A stretch of 37,543 nucleotides of DNA from Thermoplasmata archaeon. GTDB taxonomy: Archaea; Thermoplasmatota; Thermoplasmata; Lutacidiplasmatales; UBA184. The notes under the pieces were generated by a model, which was given only the letters and a program-made list of their open reading frames with translations, did not search any database and was not told where the DNA came from. Made by a program: the position numbers and the translations under genes. The stretch lies in NCBI GenBank assembly GCA_022749995.1, contig JAKIWO010000008.1, positions 1 through 37,543 of the forward strand, read 5' to 3'. Shown in pieces: positions 1 to 7,060 of this stretch (its first letter is position 1; every line of letters begins with the position of its first letter).

Positions 1-99
1 CGCCGCCACGGCCGAGTGTCCTGAGGCTCCCAGCGCCAGCCCGCTCGCCACGAGGAGGAGCAGAATCGCGATGCTGCCTGCCGGCCCGGGGCTACTCAT
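1..99 (-). CDS. Secreted or membrane protein, N-terminal fragment
   Basis: The window edge cuts this gene, leaving only its first 33 codons. They begin with ATG at 99 and read leftward as a short polar N-terminus followed by a hydrophobic core (SIAILLLLVASGLALGAS). This looks like a Sec signal peptide ending near the Ala/Gly/Ser-rich stretch. What lies beyond cannot be seen, so no function is offered. It is oriented like the four-helix membrane gene just upstream (645-193), with about 90 bp between them, and could be co-transcribed with it. I see no clear TATA box directly ahead of the ATG, which fits that. Confidence 0.5.
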   Translation of the reverse strand, partial: MSSPGPAGSIAILLLLVASGLALGASGHSAVAA

Positions 100-192
100 G
101 GGGGTAGTCTAGTGGGGAGAGGGGGCTCTTCAACCTTGCGAAATGGTCTGTCGCTTGCTGCGCAGCGGCGGCGCACGTCTCAACCCCCGGCT

Positions 193-645
193 TCAGTCAA
201 AGTGGCGCGAAACGGCCACCAGGTACACCAGGAGCAGAATCACGATGACCAGCCCAAGGAAAGCCTGCGAAACGAACTCGATCGCGGCGTAGAGCAGGAG
301 CACGAGGATGGCAAGAACCAGGGCCCACAGCTCCTGGTTCCAGAGGCCCACGGCGACGGCCAGAATGATGAGGCCGATGATCAGCGTGACCAGGCCTGCG
401 GCGGCGCCGGTGAGCCCGAATACGCTCGCCGCTCCCCCCGCGCTCGCAAGGCCCACGCCGAGGCCCAGAACCAAGAGCAGGACGCCGATCAGGAACACGA
501 AGAATCCAAAGATGCCGATCAGTACGGCCAGGATGGCGACGCCGAGCGGCAGCCCGCCGATGCGACCTCCGGACATGCGGACCAGAACTGGGTTCCTGAG
601 GTATGAGGTTTTGCTTGCCGCGGGACCCGCCGTCCCCCCGCTCAC
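193..645 (-). CDS. Small four-helix membrane protein (paralogue of 22059-22517)
   Basis: This 150-residue protein has about four transmembrane helices: roughly 30-58, 65-95, 98-118 and 122-145. The N-terminal 25 residues are polar and the C-terminus is short (VSRHFD). It clearly resembles the protein at 22059-22517. Both have LP(L/I)GVAIL at the start of helix 1, LW(N/D)QELWAL before helix 3, and LVAVSRHFD or LLAVRHHFY at the end, with equal spacing over the last 50 residues. I do not recognise a named family. I kept the start at 645 because a TATA-like GATTAAGC lies about 27-30 bp upstream, as expected for a leaderless mRNA. An internal ATG at 576 is the alternative. It is divergent from nfeD, 58 bp away. 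Confidence 0.75.
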   Translation of the reverse strand: MSGGTAGPAASKTSYLRNPVLVRMSGGRIGGLPLGVAILAVLIGIFGFFVFLIGVLLLVLGLGVGLASAGGAASVFGLTGAAAGLVTLIIGLIILAVAVGLWNQELWALVLAILVLLLYAAIEFVSQAFLGLVIVILLLVYLVAVSRHFD

Positions 646-670
646 CGACCGGTGCGTTCGGCGGTCGAAT

Positions 671-678
671 GCTTAATC
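671..678. promoter_or_regulatory. TATA-like box between divergent genes, possibly shared
   Basis: GCTTAATC reads as GATTAAGC on the other strand. It lies 26-33 bp from the minus-strand start at 645 and 26-33 bp from the plus-strand start at 704. No other AT-rich element exists in this 58-bp gap, so one near-symmetric box may serve both genes. This is judged from position and base composition only. Confidence 0.4.
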
Positions 679-703
679 AGCACTCTCCCCCTCGCAGCCT
701 TCC

Positions 704-1174
704 GTGAGCGACGCCACATTCACCGCGGGGCTTGTGGTGCTGATCATCGGGATCGCCATCATGACCTTCGAGATCATCCATCCTGGCGCCTTCTTGCTCA
801 TTCCAGGGTCGGTGCTCATCGTGTCCGGATTACTCTACATGCTCGTCCCCGACTTCCTGCTGGCCACCTTGTATGGCCCGCTCATCGTGGCGGCCGTCGC
901 GGTCGCGGCGATGCTAGCGACCGTCCCCATGTACCAGCGCATGGGCTCGATCCACCGTCCGATGACTACGAACCCCCAGACGTTGGCCGGGGAGCAAGGT
1001 CTCGTGATCGCGCCCGTCGTCCCCGATAGCCTCCGGGGCAAGGTACAGGTAGGCTCCGAGATTTGGTCGGCCCGGTCCGTCCGGCTCATTCCGAAGGGGA
1101 CTCGCGTCAGGGTGCTGGGCGGCCAGGGCGTCGCCGTGACCGTTGAGCCCCTTGAGGGCGAGGCGGCAGCTTAG
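704..1174 (+). CDS. NfeD family membrane protein
   Basis: This 156-residue protein has three transmembrane helices in the first 78 residues, including the family-like stretch FEIIHPGAFLLIPGSVLIV. A soluble C-terminal domain follows (about 95-150, from TLAGEQGLVIAP to GVAVTVEPL), matching the small OB-fold typical of NfeD proteins. NfeD proteins usually partner SPFH/stomatin proteins at the membrane, and here the SPFH gene follows by 10 bp. This is the short NfeD form without the N-terminal serine-protease domain. The GTG at 704 was chosen because it precedes helix 1 and suits the TATA-like box at 671. Molecular role: probably membrane microdomain organisation or quality control, inferred from the pairing. 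Confidence 0.88.
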   Translation: MSDATFTAGLVVLIIGIAIMTFEIIHPGAFLLIPGSVLIVSGLLYMLVPDFLLATLYGPLIVAAVAVAAMLATVPMYQRMGSIHRPMTTNPQTLAGEQGLVIAPVVPDSLRGKVQVGSEIWSARSVRLIPKGTRVRVLGGQGVAVTVEPLEGEAAA

Positions 1175-1184
1175 GGGGTAGACG

Positions 1185-2489
1185 ATGGACTACACCACGC
1201 TCTTCATCACGCTCAGCGTGATCATCGTACTCGCGATCTTCCTCATCCTGGCGAAGGCGGCCCACTCCATCCAGCCCTACCAGCAGGGTATCGTCACGCT
1301 GTTCGGGTCGTACAAGCGGGTGCTCAACTCGGGCCTGAACATCATCAACCCTATCGCGAACGTCATCCGGGTGGACCTGCGGACGCAGGTGCTCGAGGTG
1401 CCCCGGCAGGAGGTCATCACCAAGGACAACTCCCCGACCAACGTCGACGCGATCATCTACATCAAGGTCGTCGACACCGCCCGCGCCATCTTCCAGGTCC
1501 AGGACTATCACGTCGCCACCGTGGCGCTGGCCCAGACCACCCTCCGGTCGGTCATCGGCGACATGGAACTCGACGAGGTGCTCTACAACCGCGAGCGGAT
1601 CAACGCCCGTCTGAGGGACATCCTCGACGAGGCGACCGACCGCTGGGGCGTGCGCGTGGAGGCGGTCGAGATCAAGGAGGTCGACCCCGTGGGGCCGGTC
1701 AAGGCCGCGATGGAGGAGCAGACCTCCGCGGAACGGCAGCGGCGGGCCGCGGTCCTCCGCGCCGACGGGGAGAAGCGCTCGGCCATCCTCGTGGCCGAGG
1801 GGCAAAAGCGTTCCCGCATTCTCCAGGCCGAAGGGGTACGGCAATCCCAGATCCTCGAGGCCCAAGGCGGCCGGATGGCGACCATCCTGGAGGCGCAGGG
1901 TGAGGCGCAACGCCTGAGGATCCTCTCGCTCGGTGCGGGTCCGATGGACTCCAAGTCGATGACGGTGCTCTCGTTGGACACCCTCGGGAAGATCGCCGAC
2001 GGCCAGGCGACGAAGATCATCTTCCCCTTCGAGATTTCGCGGCTAATGGAGGGCGCCGCCGACTATCTGGGAACCGGTCGCACGATCCCCGACCGCACGC
2101 TCAACAGCCTCGCGGACCTGGAGAAGCAGATTGGCACGCTGGACGACGTTCTTGGCCCCATCCCCAAACAGACGGAGCTCATGACCGAGATCCAGAGCAT
2201 CGAGGACGAGATCAAGGCCGAGTCCGACGCTTCGACCGCGATGATCACCACGAGCTCCGCGGGGGATGCCGACGCCGAGGCGGTAATCGCGCCCCACCGC
2301 GCTTCCGACGATGCCGGGGGACCGCCAGGACCTCACGCACCCATTTTCGCCACGGCCAGGGCAATCGGCTCGGCGGGTCCGACACCGCCTCCCCCGGCCA
2401 GCTCGGTCTCGACCTCCGCCGGAACGGCCCCCTCTGCCCACACCGACCCGATTCCCGACCCGAAGCGCAAGATCCCGCCACTTCCCTGA
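1185..2489 (+). CDS. SPFH/Band 7 (stomatin-like) membrane protein
   Basis: This 434-residue protein starts with one membrane anchor (about 6-24). The SPFH domain follows (about 28-190), with stomatin hallmarks such as QQGIVTLFGSYKRVL, RVDLRTQVLEVPRQEVITKD and RWGVRVEAVEIKEVD. Residues of about 187-241 form five successive 11-residue repeats of the type AILVAEGQKRS, a long helical rod as in stomatin oligomers. A Pro/Ser-rich, probably disordered tail begins near 345. It is longer than typical prokaryotic stomatins (about 250-320), mainly through this tail. AGGGGGT at 1172-1178 could act as a ribosome-binding site, and the gene follows nfeD by 10 bp, so the two are surely one operon. SPFH proteins form membrane ring assemblies, often regulating proteases; no protease gene is adjacent. 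Confidence 0.93.
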   Translation: MDYTTLFITLSVIIVLAIFLILAKAAHSIQPYQQGIVTLFGSYKRVLNSGLNIINPIANVIRVDLRTQVLEVPRQEVITKDNSPTNVDAIIYIKVVDTARAIFQVQDYHVATVALAQTTLRSVIGDMELDEVLYNRERINARLRDILDEATDRWGVRVEAVEIKEVDPVGPVKAAMEEQTSAERQRRAAVLRADGEKRSAILVAEGQKRSRILQAEGVRQSQILEAQGGRMATILEAQGEAQRLRILSLGAGPMDSKSMTVLSLDTLGKIADGQATKIIFPFEISRLMEGAADYLGTGRTIPDRTLNSLADLEKQIGTLDDVLGPIPKQTELMTEIQSIEDEIKAESDASTAMITTSSAGDADAEAVIAPHRASDDAGGPPGPHAPIFATARAIGSAGPTPPPPASSVSTSAGTAPSAHTDPIPDPKRKIPPLP

Positions 2490-2578
2490 GCCGATCGCGC
2501 CGGCAACGCGGCGTCCGAGCCTCTCCGGCTGCGGGTTGCGTGTTCGCACCAATCCTCGACGAGCGGGGGCCCCCCACG

Positions 2579-2586
2579 GCTATAGG
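2579..2586 (+). promoter_or_regulatory. TATA-like box for the glycosyltransferase at 2612
   Basis: GCTATAGG stands out in GC-rich surroundings, 26-33 bp before the ATG at 2612. That is the spacing expected for an archaeal TATA box driving a leaderless or nearly leaderless mRNA. It supports a separate transcription unit starting after the SPFH gene. Confidence 0.45.
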
Positions 2587-2611
2587 GAGGTCCGCCTGAT
2601 TTGGGAAGGGT

Positions 2612-3658
2612 ATGGCGGGCTCGGCTGCGCTCCCAATCACTCTCGATAGCGCCGAGGACCCAACGTTCGAGGAGCTCGACGGCGATTCCCCGACGACGTT
2701 GGCCCCCGTCCAATGGCTGACCGGTGGGATCGTGGCCCACAATGAGGAGCGCCGTCTGGCGGCCTCCGTTCGCTCCCTCCTTTCTCAGCAACTCCCTATC
2801 GGCTTTCGGTGGGGCACAGTCTGGGTGGTCGTAAGCGGGTCCACCGACGGAACCGAGCAGGTGGCGCGGTCCCTAGCCTTAGAGGATCGCCGGGTCCGCC
2901 TGGTGATCGAATCCCGTCGACGCGGCAAGTCGGCCGCCCTCGCCCTGGTCTTGGCGCGCGCGACCGGCCACCTGCTGGTGTTGTTGAACGCCGATGCGGT
3001 CGCGGAGCCGGGGAGCCTCCTGTCGCTGCTCGATCGAGCTCGCCGGCTGCGGGCCCCGTTCGCCGTGATGGGCCGGCCGCTCCCCCCGGCCCCTGACGGA
3101 GGATTCTCTGACGCCGTGACGCTGCTGTGGGACCTCCACCACCGATTGCATGTCGCAGCACTTCAAGGAGGGGTCGGCACACATCTCTCGGACGAGCTGC
3201 TGCTTCTTTCGCTCACCCGGGCGCCCCCGCTCGCGGAGGGGATTGTCAACGACGGTGCGTTCGTGGGCGCGTGGCTGAGCTCGCACGCCGGGACGCTCGA
3301 CTACTCGCCGGCGGCCGGCGTAGGGATCGCGGTGCCGTCGCGCTGGCACGAGCATCTGCGGCAGCGCCGACGTATACATTTCGGCCACCGACAGGTGAGC
3401 CGGCTCGTCGGCGTCGCTCCGACGACGTGGCTCGGCTTCCTTCGGCAACGACCGAGAGCCGCCTGGGCGCTCCTGCGCGCGGCGGTCCGCGCCCGCCCGG
3501 ACGGGGTGCGATCGTTCGCCTATCTCGCTACCGCCGAGCTCGCCGCCCTGTGCCTCGCAGGCTTCGACCAGCTCAGCTCGCGGGAGCAGGTGTTGTGGAC
3601 CCGGGTCACGGAGTATCGAGAGCCGACCCGTACGTCGACCGCAGCCGCTCGAACTTGA
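2612..3658 (+). CDS. Family 2 glycosyltransferase
   Basis: The 348-residue product has a GT-A nucleotide-sugar-binding fold. A first strand and loop (TGGIVAHNEERRLAASVRSL, about 37-56) is followed by VWVVVSGSTDGTEQVARSLA, the GT2 'SxDgT' element. Then come RGKSAALALVLARATGHLLV and NADA, in the place of the usual DxD metal-binding motif. The C-terminal part (about 240-348) is Arg/Trp-rich with hydrophobic stretches and may associate with the membrane. A polar leader of about 35 residues precedes the domain. Donor and acceptor sugars cannot be read from the sequence. With the second GT2 at 6218 and the methyltransferase, it suggests surface glycan or glycolipid decoration. Its 3' end overlaps the convergent gene at 4535-3606 by 53 bp. 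Confidence 0.82.
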   Translation: MAGSAALPITLDSAEDPTFEELDGDSPTTLAPVQWLTGGIVAHNEERRLAASVRSLLSQQLPIGFRWGTVWVVVSGSTDGTEQVARSLALEDRRVRLVIESRRRGKSAALALVLARATGHLLVLLNADAVAEPGSLLSLLDRARRLRAPFAVMGRPLPPAPDGGFSDAVTLLWDLHHRLHVAALQGGVGTHLSDELLLLSLTRAPPLAEGIVNDGAFVGAWLSSHAGTLDYSPAAGVGIAVPSRWHEHLRQRRRIHFGHRQVSRLVGVAPTTWLGFLRQRPRAAWALLRAAVRARPDGVRSFAYLATAELAALCLAGFDQLSSREQVLWTRVTEYREPTRTSTAAART

Positions 3659-4535
3659 GCGTGCGGAGGGTCATCCTCCCGAGGCCGGTAATCGTTCGGA
3701 ACTCCTGGCGCGCTAGGCCCGCCCGCCGCAGTCGATGCCCTGCGAGCACCCCCTTGAGCTGGAGATAGCTCGCCACCAAGGGAAACAGGAGCAGGTTCAG
3801 GAACTGGGTGGTAGCCGCCACCGGCGCAATCGACCGGTCGATGGGGGTGGAGGACGTCGATTGCCACCGCGCATAGAGCCGCGGCGCTTCCCGCTGCAGC
3901 CAGCTGGCGCGGGCGAGCAACGACCGATAGTACGGATCCCCGAGGAGGAGGCGGACGGTCAGCGCCTCCCGCGCGAACAGTAGTCCGCGGGAAGTAGCGT
4001 AGTCGGCCTCGGCCGAGTCCTCGTCGACGATGTAGTTGAGGCAGAACTCGGGCGCATCGGCACTGCTAGCGGGCCGATGCAGGGAGCGAAGCCGCAGAAA
4101 GGTGAACGTCAGAAAGACCCACAGCGCACCGCGGCGTGTGACCACCATGAGGTCGCAGTCGTCTCCCGCTTCGGGTCGGCCGAACGCAACAGAGCCGGTC
4201 ACTGCAGCGCATTGGATCAACGGCTCGAGGCTACTCAAGGGCTGGGCGAAGAGCCAGACGGCGGCCTCGGTGTACCGTGCGGCGCGGGCCTCACGCACCC
4301 GCAGGTCGTCCCGTAACGAGAGCCCCGGAGGGCCGACCTGCCCGTCGAGCGGCAGCGCCCCAATCTCGGGGTGCTCTCGCAGCCATGCCTCTAGTTCCGC
4401 AGGAGAGGTGGGGGCCTCCTCGGGGAGAAGGTCAATGAGTGCCTCCACCGGGACGGTCGTCCGGTGCTCCCCCGCTACCCGAACGATGGAATCCACACGT
4501 CGCTCCAGATCCGAGCCGATCTTCGCTCGAGGCAT
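3606..4535 (-). CDS. Nucleotidyltransferase-fold protein of unknown target
   Basis: The product is 309 residues. The central part contains GSVAFGRPEAGDDCDLMVVT, matching the polymerase-beta-type nucleotidyltransferase signature (GS, then DxD about ten residues later). A third carboxylate may be in FCLNYIVDEDSAEAD. The N-terminal 90 residues contain helical segments and an acidic PEEAPTSPAELEAWLREHPE stretch. The C-terminal third is hydrophobic and basic, with a possible membrane-associated helix near FLNLLLFPLVASYLQLKG. Such folds transfer nucleotides to sugars, RNA, antibiotics or proteins; the substrate is unknown here. Its gene neighbours are glycosyltransferases. The ATG at 4535 is supported by ATTAATAG about 32 bp upstream. 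The last 53 bp overlap the convergent glycosyltransferase. Confidence 0.72.
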   Translation of the reverse strand: MPRAKIGSDLERRVDSIVRVAGEHRTTVPVEALIDLLPEEAPTSPAELEAWLREHPEIGALPLDGQVGPPGLSLRDDLRVREARAARYTEAAVWLFAQPLSSLEPLIQCAAVTGSVAFGRPEAGDDCDLMVVTRRGALWVFLTFTFLRLRSLHRPASSADAPEFCLNYIVDEDSAEADYATSRGLLFAREALTVRLLLGDPYYRSLLARASWLQREAPRLYARWQSTSSTPIDRSIAPVAATTQFLNLLLFPLVASYLQLKGVLAGHRLRRAGLARQEFRTITGLGRMTLRTLKFERLRSTYGSALDTP

Positions 4536-4562
4536 TCGTATCCCGGTCGGAGCCCTTCGGGC

Positions 4563-4570
4563 CTATTAAT
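4563..4570 (-). promoter_or_regulatory. TATA-like box for the nucleotidyltransferase gene
   Basis: ATTAATAG on the minus strand is centred about 32 bp upstream of the ATG at 4535, in otherwise GC-rich sequence. The position fits an archaeal core promoter. Confidence 0.45.
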
Positions 4571-4667
4571 CGCCGAACTCTGGGGAGTTCCCGGACCTTG
4601 TGGTTCGATTGGGACCGCCACTCACTCTCGCGGGCCGTTGAGCGGCGCCGCGTCGCGAGGGGGGCGG

Positions 4668-4675
4668 TTTATACT
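4668..4675 (+). promoter_or_regulatory. TATA-like box for the 74-residue gene and following operon
   Basis: TTTATACT, centred about 32 bp before the ATG at 4704, is one of the best TATA-like matches in the window. It probably drives 4704-4928 and the methyltransferase and glycosyltransferase that follow with almost no spacing. Confidence 0.55.
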
Positions 4676-4703
4676 GGGCTCGGATGGATAGGTCACCCCG
4701 GTC

Positions 4704-4928
4704 ATGAAGGTCTACTCGGAGCGACTTCCGCTCAAGTACCTGGTCTCGGACCACGGGGTCTGCCTCGGGGTCGACACGAAGCGGTGTTCCTTCCTGTTCT
4801 TGGCCAGCCGTGCCGGGCTACTCCTGCAGAAACGGCCCGTGGGCGACAAGGTGGTGGAAAACCTCAGCTACGAGATTCCCGAGATTGTCCGGGCGTTGCA
4901 AGAGGAAGCCGCCGTAGGCGCCCGCTAG
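4704..4928 (+). CDS. Small hypothetical protein (74 residues)
   Basis: I do not recognise this protein. It starts MKVYSERLPLKYLVSDHGVC, carries two cysteines (C20 and C28), has a hydrophobic centre (SFLFLASRAGLLLQ) and ends in an amphipathic acidic helix (EIPEIVRALQEEAA). It looks soluble and folded rather than a random reading frame. It has a well-placed promoter, codon use like its neighbours, and its stop lies 3 bp before the methyltransferase start. The tight spacing suggests it works with that enzyme or shares its regulation. A frameshifted extension of the next protein is unlikely, because each gene has its own start and stop. Confidence 0.6.
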   Translation: MKVYSERLPLKYLVSDHGVCLGVDTKRCSFLFLASRAGLLLQKRPVGDKVVENLSYEIPEIVRALQEEAAVGAR

Positions 4929-4931
4929 GGC

Positions 4932-6221
4932 ATGCCACCGCCAGCTGCCGACAGCAACGCCCAGGGATCCGCGCAGCCCGCCGACGGTCGCTCGCTGGAC
5001 CTGCTCCTGGCGACCGGAACAGTCCCCCTAGGCTTCTGCCGCGAGGGGTCCTCGGTATTCCTCATCGCCCGGGAGCGTGCCGCGCGCTGGCCCATCGAAC
5101 TCTTGCGCCAGCAATCGGGACGGCTGCGTTGGGCGGGTGGCGACGGCGAAGGGCTCGCCGAACTCGTGACGGCCCCCGACGAGCAGGCGCGCATCTTGCA
5201 GCTGTTCGTGGCCAAGTATGGCGACGAGGGGTTCCGGCGGTGGTACGAGCACCCCGCTCGGATCCTCCGCGTCCAACTGGCAGTTCGCCCCCCCGGAAAC
5301 GACTCCGACCGGTACTACCGCTGGCTCCGGTCAGAGTTCGACAACATTGCCGAGGACTACGACCGCCACATCACCGGCAATCGGATGAACTTCCTCCTAC
5401 GCAATCGTTCCCTCGCCCGGCTTCGGCCGCTCTTTGCGGGGCGCGATCCCCTCCTCGAGATCGGCTGTGGCAGCGGGATGGAGACCTTGCCCCTCCTCGA
5501 ATCCGGTCATGAGGTCACCGCCGTGGACATCTCGGAACGGATGCTGGAAGTGGTCCGTGCCAAGGCACGGGAGCGCGGCTGCACGGAACGACTCCGCACG
5601 ATCCGCGCCCGTGCGCGGGACCTGTCCAGTCTCGTCTCGCAGCTGGGCCAGGGGTCGTTTGCCGGTGCCTACTCCACTTACGGTGCTCTCAATTGCGAGC
5701 CGGAGCTACGTCCAGTCGGGGAGGCCCTCGCCGCTCTCCTCGCGCCGGGCGCCCCGCTGTTTGTGGGGGTGTACAACCGTTGGTGCCTGTTCGAGGTACT
5801 CGGCTACACCCTCACGCTCCAACTTGACCGGGCCCTCGGGCGGAAGACGAATCCCGTACCGGTCGGAGGCTCACGGTTCTGTGTCGATGTCTATGCGTTC
5901 TCTCCACGAGACGTCGACGCGGCGTTGGGGCCCTACTTCCGGCGTCGGGCCATCGAGGGGGTGCCGGTACTGCTCCCGCCCTCGGACCTGACCAGCTACG
6001 CCGAGCGGTTCTCCCGACGATTCGACACCTTGGCGCGGTGGGACGCCCGAGTCGGGAACGTCTGGCCGTTCCAGCAGTTGGGGGATCACTTCCTCGCCAC
6101 GTACGAGAGGGAGCGCGTCGAAGCACCCGGACCGCACTCCGAAGCGGTCGCGGAGCTCCGTCCCGCGAGCTTCACCTCCCAGTCAGATCCGAGCCTATCT
6201 GCGGGCTCCCTCCGGACTTGA
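4932..6221 (+). CDS. SAM-dependent methyltransferase with N-terminal domain resembling a flavin/F420 split barrel
   Basis: The product is 429 residues. From about 135 on it is a class I methyltransferase. It begins SEFDNIAEDYDRHI, as in UbiE-like enzymes, then LLEIGCGSGMETLPLLESGH (SAM motif I) and VTAVDISERMLEVVRAKA (motif II acidic residue). A later GAYSTYGALNC occupies the motif IV region. Residues of about 20-118 form a separate domain: strands around SVFLIARERAARWP, then APDEQARILQLFVAKYGDEGFRRWYEHPARILRVQL. This pattern reminds me of pyridoxamine-oxidase/F420-type split-barrel proteins, but the match is by eye. The substrate is unknown. It lies 3 bp after the 74-residue gene and overlaps the next glycosyltransferase, so it probably modifies a glycan, lipid or quinone-like metabolite. 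Confidence 0.8.
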   Translation: MPPPAADSNAQGSAQPADGRSLDLLLATGTVPLGFCREGSSVFLIARERAARWPIELLRQQSGRLRWAGGDGEGLAELVTAPDEQARILQLFVAKYGDEGFRRWYEHPARILRVQLAVRPPGNDSDRYYRWLRSEFDNIAEDYDRHITGNRMNFLLRNRSLARLRPLFAGRDPLLEIGCGSGMETLPLLESGHEVTAVDISERMLEVVRAKARERGCTERLRTIRARARDLSSLVSQLGQGSFAGAYSTYGALNCEPELRPVGEALAALLAPGAPLFVGVYNRWCLFEVLGYTLTLQLDRALGRKTNPVPVGGSRFCVDVYAFSPRDVDAALGPYFRRRAIEGVPVLLPPSDLTSYAERFSRRFDTLARWDARVGNVWPFQQLGDHFLATYERERVEAPGPHSEAVAELRPASFTSQSDPSLSAGSLRT

Positions 6222-6991
6222 AGCCCCAGCAATCCCCTGGACGCGCGGAAGTGGATGTGCTGGTCTGCACCTACAACTCGGCCACGCACCTCGAGGAATG
6301 CCTCAAGGCCGCACGGGAGTGTCTGCCGATCCGCCGACTGATCGTCGTGGACCGCCACAGCTCCGACGGGACCGACCGCATCGCGCTGCGCTGGGGTGCC
6401 GATCTCCATCAGGAGGAGGTGGGGTTGGGGTTTGCGCGCACGCGGGCGGTGGCGCTCTCCACGACGCCCCAGATCCTCTTCCTGGACAGCGATGTCATCG
6501 TCCGACGCCGCGACTTCGTCGAGAGGGGGCTGGAGGAACTGCGCCACCCCGGTACGGGAGCCGTCGTCGGTACCGCCGTCGGACACCGTTTCCTCTACGG
6601 CCTGCCGCTGTCGCTCACACTCCTCGACCGTGCCTGGGCGAGCCGGGTGCGGGTTCCGCCAGAGGTCCAGGGTCGCGAGACGTACTACCTGCAGCGGGAG
6701 CTCCGCCGTTCCCGGCTGGGGGTCCGGTACCTCACCGACGCTTACACGCACTTCGGCACCTACCGAGCCGCACCCCATTGGCCCGAATTCCAAGGAGCCT
6801 GGGTACGGATCACCGGCGGATTCAGTCCGCGCGAGCTGCTCTACTCGGCGATGGTCGTCCTGCTCATCCAGATGAACAGTCGACGTCGGCGAAATCTGGC
6901 GTACGCCCCGATATTCTACGCCAAGCTGCTGCGTGGGTTCTTGCATCCCTCGCGCTGGCGCGATCTGGACCGCCGGAGCCAGTCCCGGTAG
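6218..6991 (+). CDS. Family 2 glycosyltransferase
   Basis: Starting from the TTG at 6218 this gives 257 residues. The GT2 core is complete: VDVLVCTYNSATHLEECLKA, LIVVDRHSSDGTDRIA, GFARTRAVALSTTPQILFLD and the metal-binding LDSDV. Near the C-terminus, ELLYSAMVVLLIQMN could be a membrane-associated helix, and the tail is Arg-rich. The TTG start overlaps the methyltransferase stop by 4 bp (TTGA), implying translational coupling. GTG at 6251 is an alternative that begins right at the first strand. The open frame continues upstream to 6038, but that part is only the methyltransferase gene read in another frame. Acceptor and donor are unknown; it probably acts with the glycosyltransferase at 2612. 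Confidence 0.8.
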   Translation: MKPQQSPGRAEVDVLVCTYNSATHLEECLKAARECLPIRRLIVVDRHSSDGTDRIALRWGADLHQEEVGLGFARTRAVALSTTPQILFLDSDVIVRRRDFVERGLEELRHPGTGAVVGTAVGHRFLYGLPLSLTLLDRAWASRVRVPPEVQGRETYYLQRELRRSRLGVRYLTDAYTHFGTYRAAPHWPEFQGAWVRITGGFSPRELLYSAMVVLLIQMNSRRRRNLAYAPIFYAKLLRGFLHPSRWRDLDRRSQSR

Positions 6992-7022
6992 ACAGCGCCC
7001 CGGGTGACGGCCGAGCCCCGCC

Positions 7023-7030
7023 GTTTTAAC
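7023..7030 (+). promoter_or_regulatory. TATA-like box for the crotonase gene
   Basis: GTTTTAAC is the only AT-rich run near the gene and is centred about 35 bp upstream of the GTG at 7061. It lies inside the longer reading frame that would start at 7004, so it argues for the downstream start. Confidence 0.4.
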
Positions 7031-7060
7031 CCCGGCTTCCTCCGGGGCCTCGGAGCTCCC

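Noticed and set aside
4560-4620. Possible tRNA because of GGTTCGATT near 4608
   Set aside because: The flanking bases do not form a T-arm stem and no matching acceptor or anticodon arm is present.
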